This document shows, one piece after another, positions 63,054 through 64,000 of a stretch of DNA of 64,000 nt. Below the pieces are notes generated by a model. It had not been told where the DNA came from. It saw only the letters and a list, made by a program, of their open reading frames with translations, and searched no databases. The DNA comes from Porphyrobacter sp. (GTDB taxonomy: Bacteria > Pseudomonadota > Alphaproteobacteria > Sphingomonadales > Sphingomonadaceae): NCBI GenBank assembly GCA_027533455.1, contig JAPZUC010000006.1, forward strand, positions 124,001 to 188,000, given 5' to 3'. How positions within the stretch are numbered: position 1 is the first letter of the stretch; the number at the start of each line of letters is the position of its first letter. Position numbers and translations under genes: made by a program.

Positions 63054-63475
63054 AATGTCCCAACTTTCGACGATATATTGGCATTGCCAATGCCGTTAAG
63101 CAAAGGGTTCCGCCTAAGAGTCATCGAAAACGCCCATCCTGCAAACCGCCGCCATCAACTCGCCTTCACTTACGTCACCTCCTGGCGCATCTCCCGAACG
63201 ACACGCGCGGTGGCAAAAGGTCGCCTCCTGAATGTCGGATTTCGGGAAACGAACTGAGGATCGCTGCTAGTCACGGCCCGAGCAGGGTGGGGACAGCTTC
63301 TGAAAGACCGGTCATCCGGCATGCCGTTTAGGAAGGACGGCTAAGTCCCAGGCTTGGTCGTTCGCGCAATTCATGTGCAACGTCTTATTCCGGCCAAAGC
63401 CGCAGTGCGGCTTTTGGATTCGCCTGTCGACCTGGCTTATGTCCGACCTTGGGTTGTTTGCGGAAGGTTTGCTTG
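63054..63475. other. Intergenic region between the MBL hydrolase and arsH
   Basis: 422 bases without a credible gene. It contains copy 2 of the dispersed repeat at 63378-63423. Short open frames have no family signature. Confidence 0.45.
63378..63423 (+). repeat. Dispersed 46-bp REP-like element, copy 2
   Basis: Begins CAACGTCTTA and ends ATTCGC; 37/46 identical to 58874-58919. Contains a perfect 8-bp hairpin AAAGCCGC-AGT-GCGGCTTT at 63396-63414. Intergenic, between the MBL hydrolase and arsH. Confidence 0.55.
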
Positions 63476-64000
63476 TCAGGCCGTGGCAATATTCGCCTTA
63501 TCCGCGGGCGTTTCGACCGACTGATCGCGCTCGACACGCTCGGAATAGCGATCGACGAGCATTTCGGTGTGGGGCCGGAGCAAGACAGTGAACCGCACCA
63601 ACTCCTCCATGACATCGACGATCCGGTCGTAGTAGCTCGACGGCTTCATACGTCCGGCCTCGTCGAACTCCTCGTAAGCCTTGGCGACCGAGGACTGGTT
63701 GGGGATCGTGACCATGCGCATCCAGCGACCGAGGATGCGCAGCGTGTTGACGGTGTTGAAGCTCTGCGATCCGGCGTTGACCTGCATCACCGCTAGCGTG
63801 CGGCCCTGGGTCGGCCGCATTCCTTTGTAGGCAAGCGGCAAGTGATCGATCTGCGCCTTCATGATACCCGTGACGGTGCCGTGCCGCTCGGGGCTGCACC
63901 ACACTTGGGCTTCGGACCACAAAGAGTGCTCACGCAGCTCTTGGACTGCCGGGTGATCGTCACCGGCGATTTGATCGGGAAGCGGAAGGTCGGAAGGATC
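63476..64000 (-). CDS. arsH: ArsH, NADPH-dependent FMN reductase, partial (5' end outside window)
   Basis: About 174 C-terminal residues; the frame runs on past base 64000. ArsH oxidises trivalent organoarsenicals and serves as a flavin reductase. Diagnostic segments are [61 protein letters not shown] and [21 protein letters not shown], all highly conserved in ArsH. It suggests an ars operon to the right of the window; no other arsenic gene is inside. Confidence 0.93.
   Translation of the reverse strand, partial: DPSDLPLPDQIAGDDHPAVQELREHSLWSEAQVWCSPERHGTVTGIMKAQIDHLPLAYKGMRPTQGRTLAVMQVNAGSQSFNTVNTLRILGRWMRMVTIPNQSSVAKAYEEFDEAGRMKPSSYYDRIVDVMEELVRFTVLLRPHTEMLVDRYSERVERDQSVETPADKANIATA

Overview
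The window is GC-rich DNA from an alphaproteobacterium, most likely order Sphingomonadales and family Erythrobacteraceae (Erythrobacter/Porphyrobacter type). The case rests on a PhyR-NepR-EcfG general stress module, a large TonB receptor next to TPR-sulfotransferases, a class I PHA synthase with a phasin, LptF/LptG, ClpS, a BciA-type 8-vinyl reductase of bacteriochlorophyll synthesis, and ArsR-methyltransferase/MetF coupling. The taxonomy is inferred from gene content, not from a marker gene. Both window edges cut genes: metF on the left and arsH on the right.

Layout. 1-1.6 kb: metF preceded by an ArsR-type regulator fused to a methyltransferase, with a palindromic operator. 1.6-9.4 kb: a galactoside catabolic locus, with galK, galT and a sodium/solute symporter on the minus strand, divergent from a GH36 alpha-galactosidase and a GH42 beta-galactosidase. 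9.4-13.3 kb: bciA, a MAPEG protein, a D-aminoacylase-like amidohydrolase and an SDR with an altered active site. 13.4-17.1 kb: a tightly overlapping envelope-glycan operon (GT2, methyltransferase, GtrA, polytopic membrane protein). 17.6-23.3 kb: a TonB receptor broken by a 4-bp duplication, then two sulfotransferases. 23.3-23.5 kb: tRNA-Thr and tRNA-Cys. 23.7-28 kb: a patchy segment with a thioesterase, an opposed glgX/malQ remnant pair, a crotonase, a winged-helix/JAB gene pair, and a membrane-protein gene held out of frame by an 8-bp tandem repeat.

28-38.7 kb is mostly core metabolism: alanine-type aminotransferase, phaC, phaP with a palindromic operator, clpS, DUF427, lptF-lptG, a GNAT enzyme, a desaturase and a large GNAT-like protein. 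39-42.8 kb is the general stress module: phyR, then a 37-bp perfect inverted repeat, a CHASE-HWE kinase on the other strand, nepR and ecfG. 42.8-50.2 kb: sodB with an in-frame stop, a PuuD-like membrane protein, a DAACS symporter, glmM, DUF1272, thiD fused in frame to the front of a Sel1-type exported protein, a GNAT and a LOG protein. A parS-like site lies at 50.24 kb. 50.4-63 kb is accessory: a short TetR, a haloalkane dehalogenase, two sulfatases, a lipoprotein formylglycine-generating enzyme, SDR/NmrA enzymes, an SbtA-SbtB bicarbonate uptake pair, a DsbA-like isomerase and a metallo-beta-lactamase-fold hydrolase. The window ends inside arsH.

Most notable: several separate gene disruptions (TonB receptor, 8-bp-repeat gene, sodB, malQ/glgX, short TetR, Sel1-thiD), two of them at short tandem repeats; the 37-bp inverted repeat; the phaP and metF-regulator palindromes; the parS-like site; and the sulfatase/lipoprotein-FGE and SbtAB cassettes. 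I saw no CRISPR array, insertion sequence, prophage or rRNA.
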